Source: Campylobacter sp. CCUG 57310 (GTDB taxonomy: Bacteria > Campylobacterota > Campylobacteria > Campylobacterales > Campylobacteraceae). Taken from it: a DNA stretch of 64,000 bases. The notes below the pieces were generated by a model, which saw nothing but the letters and a program-made list of their open reading frames with translations, was not told the origin of the DNA and made no database searches. The translations under genes and the position numbers were made by a program. Positions 55,198 through 63,778 of this stretch are shown here, piece after piece (the stretch's first letter is position 1; each line of letters starts with the position of its first letter). Location: contig NZ_CP053845.1 in assembly GCF_013201975.1 (NCBI RefSeq), forward strand, positions 186,001-250,000, in the 5' to 3' direction.

Positions 55198-55929
55198 AAC
55201 TTACATGTAAGAGACACTAAAAATAAACAAAGCTTACAAAATAAATATCAAATTTATTTAGATAATGCAAATAATCAAACAACACCTTTATCTTCAACAT
55301 CAAACATAACTGCATATTATGGAATAAACTTAATAGATACTCTTAACAAATCCAAATTCATAAAAGCATTTAACGAAGCTAAGGCAAGAGTAGGTTTAAA
55401 GGATGAGGAAGGGGTGATGTTGGTAGTAGAGAGTGAGAGTATTTTGTTTATGAGCGAACAGGGTAGAAATTTTTTAAAAGACATAGAAATTTGTAAGCTT
55501 GACCCGTATGATGACCAGACAGGTAAGGTTATTAAAGAATGGAATATTCATGCTACTATTGGTTACGGACACTTGATTTCAGAAAAAGAATGGAGTCAAT
55601 ATGAAAAAGGTATAACCAGAGAACAAGCCGGTGAACTTTTTGATAATGATTTGTTAAAGTATGAAGATGCAGTAGTAGTTTCAATAAAAAAATATGTGAC
55701 CCAAAATCAATTTGATGCTCTTGTTATTTTTTGTTATAACATAGGTGTTAATGGATTTAAAAATTCGTCAGTTGTTAAAATCATAAATGGACAAAAAAGT
55801 AATTATAGTTCTTTGGAAGATGCATGGAAGGCTTGGGGTAAATCAAACGGAAAACAAAATAAAGGATTGGAAAATCGTAGAAATGCTGAATATAAAATTT
55901 ATTCGGAAGGGAAGTATGAGAGATGGTAG
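55198..55929 (+). pseudogene. Orphan effector tail with GH24 lysozyme domain
   Basis: Bases 55201-55428 copy effector bases 48885-49112 (offset 6316) with few changes. From 55429 the frame carries a GH24 phage-lysozyme-type domain of about 165 residues: Glu in KDIEICK, Asp nine residues later in YDDQ, then ATIGYGH, QFDALVIFCYNIGVNGF and GLENRRNAEYKIY. The Thr is displaced by an 8-residue insertion. The only possible ATG (55165) is inside the previous gene, so this looks like a headless cassette, although the lysozyme domain itself is complete. The next gene overlaps its end. Confidence 0.8.
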
Positions 55930-56396
55930 TTTTTAAATATTTTATCTATATTATTTTTATCGCAACAAGTTTAGTGGCGGCAGAAGCGCAATATTATTAC
56001 TATGATAATGAAAAATTTTTGATTGCCATCCCAATGTTTAATTGTGAAGGAGATGTTATATGTAAAAATACGGGATATTTTGGGCTTGCCAAAAATAATC
56101 ACAAGTTTTTAAGTATCCTAATGAAGCCTGAGATTATTATAAATACTGTTAACGGACATTTGCGTGGCTATAAGTTTAAAAATGGAAATTTCTCATATAC
56201 AATTTATGGTGATATACAATCTGATTCGAACATAAAGCTTATTGTAGAAAAAAACAAGAATAAAATTTTAATTTCTGATGAATTAAAAAGTATAACAAAA
56301 TCAGAATTTATGGAAAAGTTAAGAAATATGGATTTAAAATTATTGAGAGAATTTAATAAATTTTATGAATTCTTACAACATAAATATGATAACTGA
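55923..56396 (+). CDS. Secreted protein, putative immunity to the orphan GH24 tail
   Basis: A 157-aa protein with a signal peptide ending near SLVAAEA. It overlaps the end of the lysozyme tail by 7 bases, as a cognate immunity gene would. The mature part has two Cys (FNCEGDVICKN) and beta-strand-like segments. Its sequence is unlike the LprI-like protein at 45082, although both would face lysozyme-type domains. A periplasmic lysozyme inhibitor role is inferred. Confidence 0.7.
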   Translation: MVVFKYFIYIIFIATSLVAAEAQYYYYDNEKFLIAIPMFNCEGDVICKNTGYFGLAKNNHKFLSILMKPEIIINTVNGHLRGYKFKNGNFSYTIYGDIQSDSNIKLIVEKNKNKILISDELKSITKSEFMEKLRNMDLKLLREFNKFYEFLQHKYDN

Positions 56397-56402
56397 TGAA
56401 TT

Positions 56403-56447
56403 TTATAAAGAATAAAAGAGGCTAATATATTTGAAATGTTTAAATAA
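56403..56447 (+). pseudogene. Short 3' scar of the two-headed effector
   Basis: The last 13-15 codons of the effector (RIKEANIFEMFK and stop; effector 49854-49898, offset 6549) with a one-base deletion at its left edge. It is followed by the same 10-base spacer and the third immunity paralogue. Confidence 0.8.
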
Positions 56448-56457
56448 AGGATAAAAG

Positions 56458-57258
56458 ATGAGATTTGTTAAGTTAGTTGTATTGATTTTATTAAGTTTAA
56501 ATTTATATGGTGAGGAAATTTTAGATCCCGATGAAGCAGCAGATAAGATGTATGAAGATTTTAGGCAATTAAGTTGGTATGTTGATAGAACCAATGATTA
56601 CGGCTATGGAGAGATAGCGGAACTTCCCCCTAGCTTTAACTGCTTTAACGATAAAGGCAAATACAAATTCAAACAATACTCTTTGGAAGATTTTATATGC
56701 AACTCAAAATCCATAGCCTTTAGAGACAATTATTTTTCAAGTCTTTATAAACTAATCATTAAAGAAAATCCTAATTTAAAAGATAAAGCTTTAAAGATAG
56801 CAAGACAAAGAATTAAAGAGAGTAAAAAGGGATGTTTGATATATAGTAAAAAAGAATACGACGACAGTTATGAATTTAAGGACGTATTTAATATATACTC
56901 TAGCGTTCAGTGTATAAAATCATATTACAGAGATTACACCGCCAAACTAGCCTTAATGGTTTATAATAACGATAAAGAGCTATTTAAAAGAATTTATACC
57001 AAAGATTATGAGAAATTTAAAGAAGCATTCGAGGATTTTTTAAATTCGGTATATCCGGGAATCTATGCAGATAAAGAAGAAGAATATAAAGATAACTATG
57101 AGAAGTTTTTAGATAAATATGGATATTATGCTTATGCCAATATCACATCTACTTTAGATGACCTCATCTACATAATACTGGTTCAATATGACCTCATAGA
57201 CGAAAAAGGCAATATCAAATTTGAATATAATATGCAAAGTGGTAGCGATAGTAAATGA
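56458..57258 (+). CDS. Secreted protein, immunity paralogue (copy 3)
   Basis: A 266-aa paralogue closest to the 49909 gene. Signal peptide, cysteine-containing core, the block SYEFKDVFNIY.SVQCIKSYYRDYTAKLALM and the C-terminus are shared. Residues about 20-60 and 205-235 differ (for example DEAADKMYEDFRQLSWYVDR). It ends SGSDSK, one codon longer than the others. It sits behind an effector 3' scar, so it is an orphan immunity candidate. Confidence 0.75.
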   Translation: MRFVKLVVLILLSLNLYGEEILDPDEAADKMYEDFRQLSWYVDRTNDYGYGEIAELPPSFNCFNDKGKYKFKQYSLEDFICNSKSIAFRDNYFSSLYKLIIKENPNLKDKALKIARQRIKESKKGCLIYSKKEYDDSYEFKDVFNIYSSVQCIKSYYRDYTAKLALMVYNNDKELFKRIYTKDYEKFKEAFEDFLNSVYPGIYADKEEEYKDNYEKFLDKYGYYAYANITSTLDDLIYIILVQYDLIDEKGNIKFEYNMQSGSDSK

Positions 57259-57377
57259 TATATCATAAGATCAAAAGAGAGAATTTCGCAGAATTTATGT
57301 ATTTTTATGTGATATGGGACAAACTATGATTTGCCTATAGTGTCCGACTCAGAGTTTTCTAGCGAAGAAAGTACTAG
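57259..57377 (+). pseudogene. Decayed stretch, possible toxin-tail remnant
   Basis: No intact frame. A short open piece reading GTNYDLPIVSDSEFSSEESTR ends in TGA overlapping the ATG at 57378, the same stop-start arrangement seen at other tail-immunity borders here. The upstream part is interrupted by stops. I can say no more about its origin. Confidence 0.35.
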
Positions 57378-57642
57378 ATGAAAAACTTTTATAAATTTGG
57401 CTTTTGTATTTTTTATTGCTATTTTTTGTGATGGCAAAGAGCTCGCAGTAATCAATGACATAGATGAAGTAATTTTAAATTTTAAAAACATTTCTGGTAA
57501 CAAAATTGAATTTAAAATAATATATGAAAATTGCTACATTGGCATCAGAATTGATGATGAACAGGGCGGGACTGCTGTTTTTTGAAGATTGCTCTAAACT
57601 AGATAAATTTAAATGGATTAATGATAAGGCTTTCAGGGATTA
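57378..57642 (+). pseudogene. Frameshifted small secreted protein, likely dead immunity gene
   Basis: From the ATG at 57378 the frame breaks at once. Deleting one T in the T4 run at 57385-57388 would give MKNFINLAFVFFIAIFCDG, a convincing signal peptide, followed by about 60 readable residues (57397-57585). A second frame change near the T6 run (about 57577-57583) would extend it to a stop at about 57642. Two homopolymer frameshifts suggest a pseudogene, or sequencing error. Nothing is recognised in 57643-57694. Confidence 0.5.
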
Positions 57643-57694
57643 AAAAAGAGAAAAAGATATGGCGATAAACGGTAAAAATGAATAGAGAAAATAT

Positions 57695-58162
57695 ATGAAA
57701 AAAGTTCTATTTTTGGTTACAAGTATATTTGCTTTTAGCTTTAGTAGTGAAATAAATGTTGTTTACAAAGATAACTATCAAGAATCAATATGCGGAGATG
57801 ATTATAGCTGTGAAGCATTAAAATGTTCATACAAAGATATAAATATTTTAAATGCTTGCAAGCATTACTTAAAGACTATTTTTGTTAACTTACAAGACGA
57901 TAAAAATCGTTATAACATTTATGAAAAAGCAATAGGCGAAATTAAATTGCCTAGTGTAGGTGAAGTTATAAATTTAACTTATAGCTATAAACCTGAAAAT
58001 TTTAAAAATGAAACAATATGTTATTTTAAATTAAATAGATTAAGTGAAAATATGCTAGAGCTTCATTATAACGATTGTTCTAATGAAGCTAGTTTTATTG
58101 TGACATTTGAACAAGCCGAATATGATGTAGAAGTTGTCTTAAAAGGCGATAACGGAAGTTGA
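57695..58162 (+). CDS. Small secreted protein, putative orphan immunity protein
   Basis: A 155-aa protein with a signal peptide ending near SFSSE. The mature part has several Cys (SICGDDYSCEALKCSY, later NACKHYL, ETICYFKL, NDCSNEA), suggesting disulfides in the periplasm. No family is recognised. It lies among immunity-like genes and toxin scars but has no toxin partner directly upstream, so the role is inferred from context only. Confidence 0.6.
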   Translation: MKKVLFLVTSIFAFSFSSEINVVYKDNYQESICGDDYSCEALKCSYKDINILNACKHYLKTIFVNLQDDKNRYNIYEKAIGEIKLPSVGEVINLTYSYKPENFKNETICYFKLNRLSENMLELHYNDCSNEASFIVTFEQAEYDVEVVLKGDNGS

Positions 58163-58204
58163 TTTTATTTTTGGATAAGAGCAAATTAATAATCGAGGAA
58201 GATT

Positions 58205-58906
58205 ATGAAGAGTACAAATAAAGTAATTTTGCTATTTATATTTTTGTGTATTTGCTTATACGGTAGAGAAATTGTCAGTGTTCCAAAATGGATCAATGAC
58301 TTTATAATAGATATGCAGCTAGAGCATTCAACTTCTGTAAAGACAGATAATGACTACTCTGATATTTTGCTATTTAAGAATGAATTTATAGGTTATATAG
58401 GCAATGATTATCAGAAATTAGATGTTGTTTTCGGTGACGCAAAGCAAATATCTAGTAAAAAATATAAAATTAAAGGCTATACTTTTACTAAAAACAATAA
58501 GTGCGATTTTGAAGGGGTACTGGAAATATTGGATGAGAGAATAATTAAAGAGCAAAAATTTGGTGTAGATGACTATATGAAAGACAAAATAAAAGAGCAA
58601 GGTTATAGTATTGCAAAATATGAATTTATAGAAAATACAAAACAAAGTGCAAGCGGAATATTTAAAGGATATGCGATATTTCGTTGGTATATAGATAAAA
58701 ACGGCGATTTAAAATATGACAATATAGAAGAAGATGCGGATAGTTACTCTAATAACCAATTTAGCGGCGTTTGGATAAGCAACAAAACAAGTATAGAGAA
58801 AAAGTGTGCATGGGGGCATTATCGTATTCCAAATTCTAAAGATTTGGATATAGGTGCGGGTGAATTTTCAGTAAATCCGAAGTATAAAAATAATGGCTGG
58901 AATTAG
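58205..58906 (+). CDS. Secreted protein with DLDIGAGEF C-terminal motif, putative orphan immunity protein
   Basis: A 233-aa protein with signal peptide MKSTNKVILLFIFLCICLYG. The C-terminus has the order FSGVW.S, KKCAWGHYRIPNSKDLDIGAGEF, then KYKNNGW. I recall similar endings in small secreted proteins of other proteobacteria near contact-dependent or secretion loci, but cannot name the family. It is the last gene before a degraded effector scar and the end of the island. Inhibitor function in the periplasm is a guess from context. Confidence 0.62.
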   Translation: MKSTNKVILLFIFLCICLYGREIVSVPKWINDFIIDMQLEHSTSVKTDNDYSDILLFKNEFIGYIGNDYQKLDVVFGDAKQISSKKYKIKGYTFTKNNKCDFEGVLEILDERIIKEQKFGVDDYMKDKIKEQGYSIAKYEFIENTKQSASGIFKGYAIFRWYIDKNGDLKYDNIEEDADSYSNNQFSGVWISNKTSIEKKCAWGHYRIPNSKDLDIGAGEFSVNPKYKNNGWN

Positions 58907-58934
58907 ATATAAAACAATATAAAACCGGCTAGAC

Positions 58935-59010
58935 GAATAATACTTTTAAAGTTAAACTAATAACATACTCGAATAACCTAACTAAAGAAATTTATAATCA
59001 AAGAAACGCA
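58935..59010 (+). pseudogene. Degraded scar of the two-headed effector
   Basis: About 75 bases resemble effector bases around 48120-48195 (NTFKKTVKLIIYSDNLTKEFTT region), with several substitutions and a one-base shift that breaks the frame. It is the last recognisable island sequence before rdgB; the rest of 58907-59057 shows nothing else. Confidence 0.65.
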
Positions 59011-59057
59011 GTTGTTTTACAAGTTAGCAAAATCTTTGTGTTGCTTCAAGCAAAATA

Positions 59058-59669
59058 TCATCTAAAATTTCTTTTAACGCTCCTTAGTACAAATTTAATT
59101 AACTCAAGCCCTTTTGATCGGTGAGAAATTTTAAGCTTTATCTCATCATCAAGCTCGCCAAGAGTTTTATCAAAGTCGTTTGGTATAAATAGCGCATCAT
59201 AGCCAAAGCCGTTTTCGCCCCTTTCTTCGGTAAGTGCAGTTCCGTGCATAAATCCATGCGTGCTAAATTCTCCAAATTTACTAGCTATCGCGATACAAGC
59301 CGTGTAGTAAGCACGCGAGCTAGGTAAATTTAGCGCTTTTAGTTCGGATATCAGTTTGGCTCTGTTTGCCTCGTCCGTTGCAAGCTCGCTAAATCTGGCA
59401 GAGTAAATTCCCGGCTTGCCGCCGAGCGCATCTACGCTAATGCCGCTATCATCGCTTAGAGCTATAAATTCATCCTGCAAATTTAGCTCGCAAAGTTTAT
59501 TATAAACGGCTCTTGCCTTAATAAGCGCATTTTCTTTAAAGCTCGTTCCGTCTTCAGCTATATCGAAAGGCTCGCAAATCTCGTTAAGCGAGTAAATTTC
59601 ATACTCTTTTAAGAAATCTTTTATCTCTTTAACCTTGCCTTTGTTGGACGTGGCTAGAACTATTTTCAC
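59058..59669 (-). CDS. rdgB: Non-canonical purine NTP pyrophosphatase (RdgB/HAM1 family)
   Basis: A 203-aa cytoplasmic enzyme that hydrolyses dITP, dXTP and related nucleotides to keep them out of DNA. Family motifs: the N-terminal LATSNKGKVKEIKDFL, FIALSDDSGISVDALGGKPGIYSARF with the metal-binding acidic residues, ENGFGYDALFIP and the late SHRSKGLE. Length and order fit. The base composition is clearly less AT-rich than the neighbouring island, and it marks the right border of ordinary chromosome. Confidence 0.95.
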   Translation of the reverse strand: MKIVLATSNKGKVKEIKDFLKEYEIYSLNEICEPFDIAEDGTSFKENALIKARAVYNKLCELNLQDEFIALSDDSGISVDALGGKPGIYSARFSELATDEANRAKLISELKALNLPSSRAYYTACIAIASKFGEFSTHGFMHGTALTEERGENGFGYDALFIPNDFDKTLGELDDEIKLKISHRSKGLELIKFVLRSVKRNFR

Positions 59670-59902
59670 TTTTTTATCCTTTTGCGACTTATCTTTTGGC
59701 GTATTATAAATTTAGCCTTTTATTGGCCGTTCGAGTGCGGTCAATCGCTCAAATTTATACGAAATTTCAAGGCTTAATTTAAATTTTGCCATCCTGCAAG
59801 TAGGCTATAGCAATCGGCAAAATTTTTCATATTTTAGCTAATTTTGATAAAAAATTTAAGCCTATCTAGGGTAAAATCACTCTTTTATATCAAGGAAATT
59901 TT

Positions 59903-61204
59903 ATGTTAAAAAGCGTTTTGCCTCTGTCTTTTATCATCGGAAGCAGATTTTTTGGGATATTTATCATACTGCCTGTTATCAGCGTTTATGCTTTGGAGCT
60001 TGAGCACTCAAGCGAATTTTTTGTAGGAGTTTTAATAGGCGTTTATGCGCTAACTCAGGTGATTTTTCAGATACCTTTTGGCTATTTTTCGGACAAATTC
60101 GGGCGCAAGATCACTCTTTGTCTGGGGCTTGTGATCTTTATTATCGGAGCCTTGATCTGCGCGCAGGCAACCGATATCTACACGATGATTTTGGGGCGTT
60201 TTATACAGGGTGTGGGCGCTATCGGGGGCGTTGCTACTGCGATGATAAGCGATAATACAAAAGAAGAAGTTAGAGGCAAGGCGATGGCGATAATGGGCGT
60301 ATTTATCGGCGTAAGTTTCGCTCTTTCGATGCTTATCGCACCAAGCATGAGTGCGAAATTCGGACTTTCAAGCCTCTTTTATCTAAGTGCGGCGCTTACT
60401 GCGTTTTGTATAGTGCTTTTATATACTGCTGTGCCAAAAGACCCTAAAATTCAGCATTATGAAGATAAAACGCCATTTTTTAAGCTCATATCAAATAGAA
60501 ATTTATTTTTAATGAATCTAACAAATTTCATGCAAAAAATGCTTATGTCTGTGGCTTTTTTCATTATTCCGGTCGTCTTGGTTCATGATTTTGGAGGTTC
60601 TAAAGATGAGCTTTGGAAAATTTATGCAGTTTCTACCGTGTTTGGCTTCATCGCGATGGGGCTTGGCGGAGCAATAGGCGAAAAAAGAGGTCTTGGCAAG
60701 CATCTTTTGGTAGTAGGAGTTGTATTTTTCATAGCCTCCTATCTCTTTTTTGCATTGGCAAAGAGCGAGCTTGTGTTTTGTATCGGCGTTGTGCTGTTTT
60801 TCGTAGGGTTTAACCTTCACGAGCCTATCATGCAGTCAATCGCTTCAAAATTTGCCAAAGTCAGTGAAAAGGGAGCCGCTCTTGGCGTGTTTAACTCTTC
60901 CGGGTTTATGGGAACTTTCATAGGCGGCATAGGGGCGGGAGCTTTGCTGAAATATTATGATTTAAATGTGCTTTGCATCGTTTTTATCGTTCTTTGCGTG
61001 ATCTGGCTTGTGCTTTTAAGATGGCTTGATAATCCCGTTATTTTTAAAAATATCTATTTTGGGCTTGAGGATAACGTAAATTTAGAGGCTGTTTCAAATC
61101 TCGACGAGGTTGTTGAATGCTACAAAACCGCAAACAACTACGTTATCAAATATAACTCTAAAATGATAGATGAAGCCGCTTTATTTGATAGGATTAAAAA
61201 CTAA
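59903..61204 (+). CDS. MFS transporter, YajR-like with C-terminal ferredoxin-like domain
   Basis: A 433-aa transporter with 12 spans. The motif A loop GYFSDKFGRKITL lies between spans 2 and 3, and GRFIQGVGAIGGVATAMISD matches the YajR family. After span 12, about 45 residues (VNLEAVSNLDEVVECYKTANNYVIKYN) resemble the small YAM domain characteristic of YajR. It is probably a proton-driven efflux pump of unknown substrate. A 233-base gap (59670-59902) before it holds a possible -10 (TAAAAT at 59872) and nothing else. The next gene follows after 14 bases. Confidence 0.85.
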   Translation: MLKSVLPLSFIIGSRFFGIFIILPVISVYALELEHSSEFFVGVLIGVYALTQVIFQIPFGYFSDKFGRKITLCLGLVIFIIGALICAQATDIYTMILGRFIQGVGAIGGVATAMISDNTKEEVRGKAMAIMGVFIGVSFALSMLIAPSMSAKFGLSSLFYLSAALTAFCIVLLYTAVPKDPKIQHYEDKTPFFKLISNRNLFLMNLTNFMQKMLMSVAFFIIPVVLVHDFGGSKDELWKIYAVSTVFGFIAMGLGGAIGEKRGLGKHLLVVGVVFFIASYLFFALAKSELVFCIGVVLFFVGFNLHEPIMQSIASKFAKVSEKGAALGVFNSSGFMGTFIGGIGAGALLKYYDLNVLCIVFIVLCVIWLVLLRWLDNPVIFKNIYFGLEDNVNLEAVSNLDEVVECYKTANNYVIKYNSKMIDEAALFDRIKN

Positions 61205-61218
61205 ATTTTGGTTTTAAT

Positions 61219-62496
61219 TTGAGTAAAATTTACGATGTTTTAATTATCGGAGCAGGCGCTAGCGGACTGTTTTTGGCCTCAAATTTGCATGGACTAGAGG
61301 TTGCGATCTTAGAAAAAAACTCCTGCGCAGGCAAAAAAATTCTAGCAAGCGGTGGCGGCAAATGCAACATCACAAACCGCTACATAAGCTCACAAAACTA
61401 TCTTGGCGATGAAGAATTTATCGCTAAAGCGCTTTTAAATTTAAGTTTTTGCGATGTGCTTGAATTCTTCGCAGAGCTTAAATTTAAAGAGATAAGGCAA
61501 AATCAATTTTTTTGCGCAAGCTCCGCCAGAGACGTTTTGGGAGTGCTTTTAAGATTGTGTGAGCAAAACAAAGCGAAGATATTTTATAACTGCGACGTAA
61601 AGAGTGCTAGTAAAATTTCAAATTCTAAAAATTGTGAAATTGGCGTTTGTGGCGATTTGTCAAAATCCCAAAATGAAATTTTTGAAATTTTAACCCACAA
61701 CGGGCAGAAATTTAGAGCCAAAAGTCTTGTGGTAGCAAGCGGCGGACTTAGTTATAAAGCTCTTGGCGCAAGCGATATAGGCTATCTTGTCGCTCAAAAT
61801 TTCGGCTTGCAAGTAACCAAAACCGCTCCGGCTTTAGTTGGCTTTACGGTTCAAAAGGATGAATTTTGGTTTAAAAATTTAAGCGGTGTTAGCCTAAATG
61901 CCGAAATTTCTTTAAATACAAAAAATATATTAGGTTTAAAATTTAAAGACCAAGATAAGTCAAATTCAGATAAAAAAACGGCTTTAAGCGGGCGAAAATT
62001 TAGCGCAGATGTTTTATTTACTCATAAAGGCATTAGCGGACCTGCCGTATTAAGCGCATCTTTGTTTTGGAGCAAAGGCGCTGTTAGGATAAATTTTTTA
62101 CCGAATTTTGATACGAGATGTTTAATCCGTACAAAAAAGCAACTTTCTACGATTTTGCCGCTTCCAAAGCGATTTACGCTTGAATTTTTAAAGGCAAACG
62201 AGCTAGAGGATAGGGCTTTTGGCGAATATAACGAAGAACAAAAGGCTAAAATTTTAAAGTTGTTTGATTATCCGTTTGCGCCTGCGGGAACCTTTGGATT
62301 TGAACGCGCAGAAGTTACTAAAGGCGGCGTTAGCACAGATGAAATAGATGAAAATTTTGAGTGTAAAAGTGTTAAAAACCTATACTTCATCGGCGAGGTT
62401 TTAGACGTTACGGGCATGCTTGGCGGATATAATTTGCATTTTGCTTTTACAAGCGCGAAAATTTTAGCCAATTATTTAAATTTAAGACTTCCATAA
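61219..62496 (+). CDS. HI0933/YhiN-like flavoprotein (NAD(P)/FAD-dependent oxidoreductase)
   Basis: A 425-aa protein of the HI0933 family. The FAD site VLIIGAGASGLFLASN is at the N-terminus, followed by the family signature GKKILASGGGKCNITN. Later come LVVASGGLSYKALGASDIGY, LFTHKGISGPAVL, and the C-terminal KGGVSTDEID with GEVLDVTGMLGGYNLHFAF. It is a flavoprotein of unclear substrate. The start is a TTG at 61219 (the residues then align with the family start). It is probably co-transcribed with the MFS gene. Confidence 0.9.
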   Translation: MSKIYDVLIIGAGASGLFLASNLHGLEVAILEKNSCAGKKILASGGGKCNITNRYISSQNYLGDEEFIAKALLNLSFCDVLEFFAELKFKEIRQNQFFCASSARDVLGVLLRLCEQNKAKIFYNCDVKSASKISNSKNCEIGVCGDLSKSQNEIFEILTHNGQKFRAKSLVVASGGLSYKALGASDIGYLVAQNFGLQVTKTAPALVGFTVQKDEFWFKNLSGVSLNAEISLNTKNILGLKFKDQDKSNSDKKTALSGRKFSADVLFTHKGISGPAVLSASLFWSKGAVRINFLPNFDTRCLIRTKKQLSTILPLPKRFTLEFLKANELEDRAFGEYNEEQKAKILKLFDYPFAPAGTFGFERAEVTKGGVSTDEIDENFECKSVKNLYFIGEVLDVTGMLGGYNLHFAFTSAKILANYLNLRLP

Positions 62497-62538
62497 AGTC
62501 TTTTGGAATCTTTTAAAATCCAAAACTTAATTTCAAGC

Positions 62539-62579
62539 AAATTTTGCGCAAGAGCCAAATTTAACCTCGCGCAAAATTT
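62539..62579. terminator. Bidirectional terminator between convergent genes
   Basis: A perfect 11-bp inverted repeat (aaattttgcgc with gcgcaaaattt, 19-base loop) fills the gap between the flavoprotein gene and moeA. A/T-rich arms on each side fit termination from both directions. Confidence 0.75.
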
Positions 62580-62581
62580 CG

Positions 62582-63778
62582 TTAAACCATCTTTAGAACT
62601 TCGACCACTTCGCCACGAGCGATAAATTCGGTCTCTTTTGGGATGATTAAAAGTGCGGCGTCATTTAGCAGGTTATTTACGATCGCGGAGCTTCCAAGCT
62701 TCTTGCCCTCTAAATTCAGGTAAATTTTGCCGTCGCGATTTACTAAATTTGCAGCCGTAAATTCCAAAAACGGAGAGCGTTTTTTATAATCTTCATCCAT
62801 TATCGCAGTTATTTTTGGCTCGGGCAGATTAAACCACGAATTTATCAAAACTCGCACGTAAAGCACGCACATAACCATCGCCGAATACGGAAATCCGGGA
62901 AGCGCAAATATGTATTTATCTTCGCTTTTTGCTACTTTTATATGTCTGCCCGGTTTAATCGCCGCTCCGTCTATTATTAGTTTAAAATTTTCATTCAGCG
63001 CGCCTTTTACGAAGTCGTAATCCCCCATGCTGACTCCGCCTGTGGTTACAAGTACGTCCGCACTTTTTAAGGCGTTGATGATGGCTGTTTTTACGGTGTT
63101 TGCATTATCTTTTGCAATTTCGCAGATGATAGGCTCGGCTCCCATTTTGCGAACCATTTGGGCGATTGCGATATGGTTTGAGCTGTGAATTTGAGCAGGG
63201 TTTAAAAGCGGCTCGCCAAGATCTCTTATCTCGCTTCCGGTAGCTAGTATCGCAACTCTAGGACGCACAAATACGCTTATGTGAAACATCCCAAGTTCGG
63301 CCATTAATGCAATTTCTGCGTAGCCGATTTTGGTGCCTTTTTTGATTAAAATTTCGCCTTTTTTATAGCTTTCGCCCACTTCTCGCACGGCAAAGCCTTT
63401 GTTTACGGGCTTTTTTATAATTATTTTAGAGCCTGCTACTTCGACGTTTTCAACGGGTATAAGAGTATCGGTTCCTTCGCTCATAAGCGAGCCCGTGAAG
63501 GTTTTTACGCATTTTGCGCCGCTTACGTTTATGCCCTTATCGGTTCCTGCCGGAAGGTCAGTGATAAGCTCAAGTTCATTTAAATTTTCACTCCATGCAA
63601 ACGCATATCCGTCCATAGCCGAAGTCGGTTTTGGCGGGTAGTTATCGGCTGCAACTACATCTGTGGCGATATGGCGATCAAGCACTTCGGTAATGGCTAC
63701 CTTTTGAATCTTATCCCAAGGCGTGATCGTAGAGCGCAGTATGTCCAAGCTTGCTTCATAGCTCATAAATTCTTTCAT
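62582..63778 (-). CDS. moeA: Molybdopterin molybdenumtransferase MoeA
   Basis: A 398-aa enzyme that inserts molybdate into adenylylated molybdopterin. MoeA marks: DVVAADNYPPKPTSAMDGYAF near the start, VKTFTGSLMSEGTDTLIPVE, REVGESYKKGEILIKKG, VAILATGSEIRDLGEPL, VLVTTGGVSMGDYDFVKGAL and FALPGFPYSAMV. I chose the ATG at 63778, which has ggaagg upstream, over an in-frame start 25 codons earlier that lacks a site and gives an unlikely basic tail. Molybdoenzymes are central to respiration in campylobacters. Confidence 0.95.
   Translation of the reverse strand: MKEFMSYEASLDILRSTITPWDKIQKVAITEVLDRHIATDVVAADNYPPKPTSAMDGYAFAWSENLNELELITDLPAGTDKGINVSGAKCVKTFTGSLMSEGTDTLIPVENVEVAGSKIIIKKPVNKGFAVREVGESYKKGEILIKKGTKIGYAEIALMAELGMFHISVFVRPRVAILATGSEIRDLGEPLLNPAQIHSSNHIAIAQMVRKMGAEPIICEIAKDNANTVKTAIINALKSADVLVTTGGVSMGDYDFVKGALNENFKLIIDGAAIKPGRHIKVAKSEDKYIFALPGFPYSAMVMCVLYVRVLINSWFNLPEPKITAIMDEDYKKRSPFLEFTAANLVNRDGKIYLNLEGKKLGSSAIVNNLLNDAALLIIPKETEFIARGEVVEVLKMV

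Noticed and set aside
49909-59010. Array being an assembly artefact of collapsed or chained repeats
   Set aside because: It cannot be excluded without reads. However, each junction is different, the tails are unique, and several are joined to their own overlapping immunity genes, which an artefact would not create.
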